Assembly: GCA_964645585.1 (NCBI GenBank)
Contig: CAZYAN010000067.1
Coordinates: 1-17,597, forward strand
Length of the DNA: 17,597 nt
Direction: 5' to 3'
From: DATGSL01 sp964645585
Lineage (GTDB): Bacteria > Verrucomicrobiota > Verrucomicrobiia > Opitutales > T3Sed10-336
In this document: positions 15,692 through 17,597 of the stretch, piece after piece
How positions within the stretch are numbered: position 1 is the stretch's first letter
How the letters are laid out: every line of letters begins with the position of its first letter
The notes under the pieces: model-generated
What the model was told of the DNA's origin: nothing
What the model saw: only the letters and a program-made list of their open reading frames with translations
The model's database searches: none
Translations under genes and position numbers: made by a program

Positions 15692-16732
15692 ATGTCCCAC
15701 CCACGTCCACGTATGCAAGATATCGCCGACCGGGCAGGCGTATCGCGGATGACGGTGTCGCGGGTTTTGCGCGGGGATTCAAGAATCTCCACTGCCACCG
15801 CCGAGAAGATTCACCGGATCGCGCGGGAGATTGGCTATCGGCCAAATCCGCTGGTTTCCGCGCTGATGGCAAGTTTGCGGCAGCAGCATCCGGCGAAAGA
15901 TGTTTCGACGCTGGCTTTTGTCACGGCCTTTTCAACCCGGTACGGATGGAAAGAGGTCGCGGCCTTTCGGCGTTATTTCGCGGGAATCGAGGAACGAGCC
16001 CGGGAACTCGGCTACCGGGTGGAGGATCTGTGGCTGGGAGAGGAAAAGGGGATCGAAAGGTCGATGCGCCGCATTCTGCTGGCGCGGGGGATCGCAGGCG
16101 TTATGATCGCGCCGACCCCCGAGGCCGGAATGCCCATTCATTTACCGTGGGAGAACGTGGCCGTAGTGGCTTTCGGTTATTCCATGTCGATTCCGCCGGT
16201 GCATCGGGTGACGAATCACTTGACACGCTGCCTGCTGACTGCGGTCCAGCGATTGCGGGAACTCGGATACCGCCGGATCGGACTGTGCATGCCGCGGGAC
16301 GGAAACGAGCGCGTCGATAACGCTTATCTTTCCGGGTATCTGCTTTTTCAGCATCGGCTGGAAGACGGTGAAAAACCGCGCCCGCTCCTCGCGGACGATT
16401 GGAATGAAGAGGTATTTTTCAGCTGGTTCCGGAGCGAAAAACCGGACGCGGTCGTCACTGCCGCCTATCGCGTGAACGGGAAGCTCGTCTCCGATTGGAT
16501 CACGGACGCGGGCCTCCGCATTCCGAAGGACGTGGGCTTCGCGCTTCTGGACTGGTCGCCGGAACACGCCCCGCTGGCAGGGATCGATCAAGGATTCGAG
16601 AAAGTCGGCGCGAGCGCGGTCGACCTGCTCGTGGAGCAACTCCATCGAAACGAGCGCGGCATCCCGGATCACCAGAAGGTCGTCATGCTTGAGGGCAAGT
16701 GGCGCGAGGGAAGCAGCGTGCGGCGGAAATGA
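15692..16732 (+). CDS. LacI-family transcriptional regulator
   Basis: The 346-residue protein has an N-terminal LacI helix-turn-helix: MQDIADRAGVSRMTVSRVLRG (about 8-28), RISTATAEKIHRIAREIGYRPN (31-52) and the hinge segment PLVSALMASLR. The rest is a periplasmic-binding-like effector domain (about 70-340), with RRILLARGIAGVMIAP, RLRELGYRRIGLCM and DAVVTAAYRVN, ending with VDLLVEQLHRNERGIP, the usual dimerisation end. It should bind DNA as a dimer and respond to a sugar. Its position facing the prepilin, DUF1961 and lyase-family genes, with a LacI-type operator between, suggests it controls them and itself. A GGAG lies only one base before the ATG at 15692, which is too close; the ATG at 15713 is possible but would trim the HTH leader. 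Confidence 0.94.
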   Translation: MSHPRPRMQDIADRAGVSRMTVSRVLRGDSRISTATAEKIHRIAREIGYRPNPLVSALMASLRQQHPAKDVSTLAFVTAFSTRYGWKEVAAFRRYFAGIEERARELGYRVEDLWLGEEKGIERSMRRILLARGIAGVMIAPTPEAGMPIHLPWENVAVVAFGYSMSIPPVHRVTNHLTRCLLTAVQRLRELGYRRIGLCMPRDGNERVDNAYLSGYLLFQHRLEDGEKPRPLLADDWNEEVFFSWFRSEKPDAVVTAAYRVNGKLVSDWITDAGLRIPKDVGFALLDWSPEHAPLAGIDQGFEKVGASAVDLLVEQLHRNERGIPDHQKVVMLEGKWREGSSVRRK

Positions 16733-16786
16733 GCTCCTGTCGATCGGCAGCCCTCATAAGCGGGGCGATGTTTCAACCTCAGAGCG

Positions 16787-16816
16787 TTGACAGTGCCGCC
16801 CGATCGATTCCATAAG
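16787..16816 (+). promoter_or_regulatory. Possible promoter of the dipeptidase gene
   Basis: A perfect -35 TTGACA (16787-16792) is followed 18 bases later by CATAAG (16811-16816), a four-of-six -10. Transcription would start about at the ATG at 16823, implying a leaderless or near-leaderless mRNA. The 90-base gap after the LacI gene shows no terminator hairpin. Confidence 0.35.
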
Positions 16817-16822
16817 ATCGCC

Positions 16823-17587
16823 ATGTATAACGGTTTTCTTATTGCCTTGATCGCGTACCTTTCTGCCGCGCCGTTTGCTATGTCAGTGGAAATCCCAAAG
16901 AACCACCGCGGGCTTGCCGTGAATGATGAAATCGGCACGTATCGCGAAATTGTCGCGCGGCATCCCGAGAGAGCGATGATCAATCTGGAAACATTCGTTC
17001 CGGGAATCGATCTCGATATCAAATATGCGACAACAGACAACTTTATGGGCGAAGTTCTTTATCCGGTCGCCCAGGCGTTTTTGCGCAAGCCCGCAGCGGA
17101 AGCTCTGAAGAAGGCGCAGAAGACGTTCGCCGCACACGGGGTCGCTCTCCGTATCTTTGATGCCTACCGCCCGTATAGCATCACCGAAAAAATGTGGGAA
17201 CGAAGCGGCCCGTCCGACTACCTCGCCGACCCCGCGCGCGGTTCGCGCCACAATCGCGGCTGCGCTGTCGACGCCACATTAGTCTCCCTGAAGACCGGCC
17301 AGCCGCTGAAGATGCCGACCCCCTATGATGATTTCACCGAACGGGCACACCCGGACTTCGAGGACCTCCCGGATGACGTGCGGGCAAATCGTGAACTTCT
17401 TAGGTCGGTGATGGAACGGCACGGCTTCGAGGTGTACCGGACCGAATGGTGGCACTTCGATTTTCGCGGATGGGATCAATTTGAACTGATGAATATCCCC
17501 CTGGAGGAACTCGGTGCAGCATTAGCCGACGCACAGGACCGTTCGCCGCACCGAACCGAGCGCCGAGGTCGCTGGTTCTCCCGCTGA
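16823..17587 (+). CDS. Exported D-alanyl-D-alanine dipeptidase, M15 family (VanX/DdpX type)
   Basis: The 254-residue protein has a short signal peptide (MYNGFLIALIAYLSAAPFAM, probable cleavage near residue 20). The VanX-type active site is complete: R116 in FDAYRP, zinc ligands H143 and D150 in SRHNRGCAVD, catalytic E208 and zinc ligand H211 in TEWWHFDF. Such enzymes hydrolyse D-Ala-D-Ala. In the periplasm the usual role is salvage of D-alanine from peptidoglycan turnover, as for E. coli DdpX, rather than vancomycin resistance; no vanA, vanH or regulator genes are present. The ATG at 16823 was chosen over the TTG at 16787, which overlaps the likely -35. A basic tail (RTERRGRWFSR) ends the protein 10 bases before the window edge. 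Confidence 0.93.
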   Translation: MYNGFLIALIAYLSAAPFAMSVEIPKNHRGLAVNDEIGTYREIVARHPERAMINLETFVPGIDLDIKYATTDNFMGEVLYPVAQAFLRKPAAEALKKAQKTFAAHGVALRIFDAYRPYSITEKMWERSGPSDYLADPARGSRHNRGCAVDATLVSLKTGQPLKMPTPYDDFTERAHPDFEDLPDDVRANRELLRSVMERHGFEVYRTEWWHFDFRGWDQFELMNIPLEELGAALADAQDRSPHRTERRGRWFSR

Positions 17588-17597
17588 ACCAAACGGG

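Noticed and set aside
16823..17587. Vancomycin resistance locus
   Set aside because: Only the VanX-type dipeptidase is present; no ligase, dehydrogenase or two-component genes are seen, and the protein has a signal peptide as in D-Ala-D-Ala salvage enzymes.
1..17597. CRISPR array, tRNA, rRNA, transposase or prophage genes
   Set aside because: No spaced repeats, cloverleaf-like sequences, rRNA segments or recombinase motifs were found on reading both strands.

Overview
The window is about 17.6 kb of GC-rich bacterial chromosome. It is gene-dense, with no long gene-free stretch, no tRNA or rRNA, no CRISPR array and no insertion sequence that I could find. I count 15 protein-coding genes, the first cut by the window edge. 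The content points to a Gram-negative bacterium of the Verrucomicrobiota, perhaps Opitutae-like. Reasons are a LacI-family regulator with a YRPNPLVSALMASLR stretch, a lone prepilin-type protein next to secreted polysaccharide-active proteins, and few Shine-Dalgarno sites. This assignment is an inference from gene style, not from a marker gene.

Left part (1-4295, all plus strand): the C-terminal part of a ComM/YifB AAA+ ATPase, an orphan family-5 peptide-binding lipoprotein, trpC outside any visible trp operon, and rsmA three bases after trpC. Next (4318-7130) is a divergent pair: an NtrC-type sigma-54 response regulator without its kinase (minus), and a site-2-type membrane zinc protease with a CBS pair (plus). 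The protease converges on an atypical SDR epimerase (7236-8192, minus), with a perfect 9-bp inverted repeat between them that could serve as a two-way terminator. The epimerase is divergent from a DJ-1/PfpI protein; their shared intergenic region carries two perfect palindromes. mnmA follows (plus).

Middle (10116-12460): two minus-strand genes of unknown role, a TPR-like probable lipoprotein and a 162-residue protein of no family I recognise, then a plus-strand M48 metalloprotease without an obvious signal peptide.

Right part (12474-16732) looks like a small carbohydrate-utilisation locus. On the minus strand, in transcription order, are a prepilin-type protein, a secreted DUF1961/YesU-like protein and a secreted alginate-lyase-family (alpha/alpha-barrel) protein. 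A LacI regulator is transcribed divergently. A LacI-type operator (core AAACGTTT) overlaps the predicted start point of the prepilin promoter, and a related 10-mer recurs upstream of the DUF1961 gene. The simplest model is that the LacI protein represses this set until a uronate-type sugar appears. The window ends with an exported D-Ala-D-Ala dipeptidase of the VanX type with all key residues.

Most of the window is ordinary. The most interesting parts are the LacI/prepilin/lyase cassette with its operator candidates, the unknown 162-residue protein, the NtrC regulator with an unusually long linker, and the scarcity of Shine-Dalgarno sequences with possible leaderless starts.
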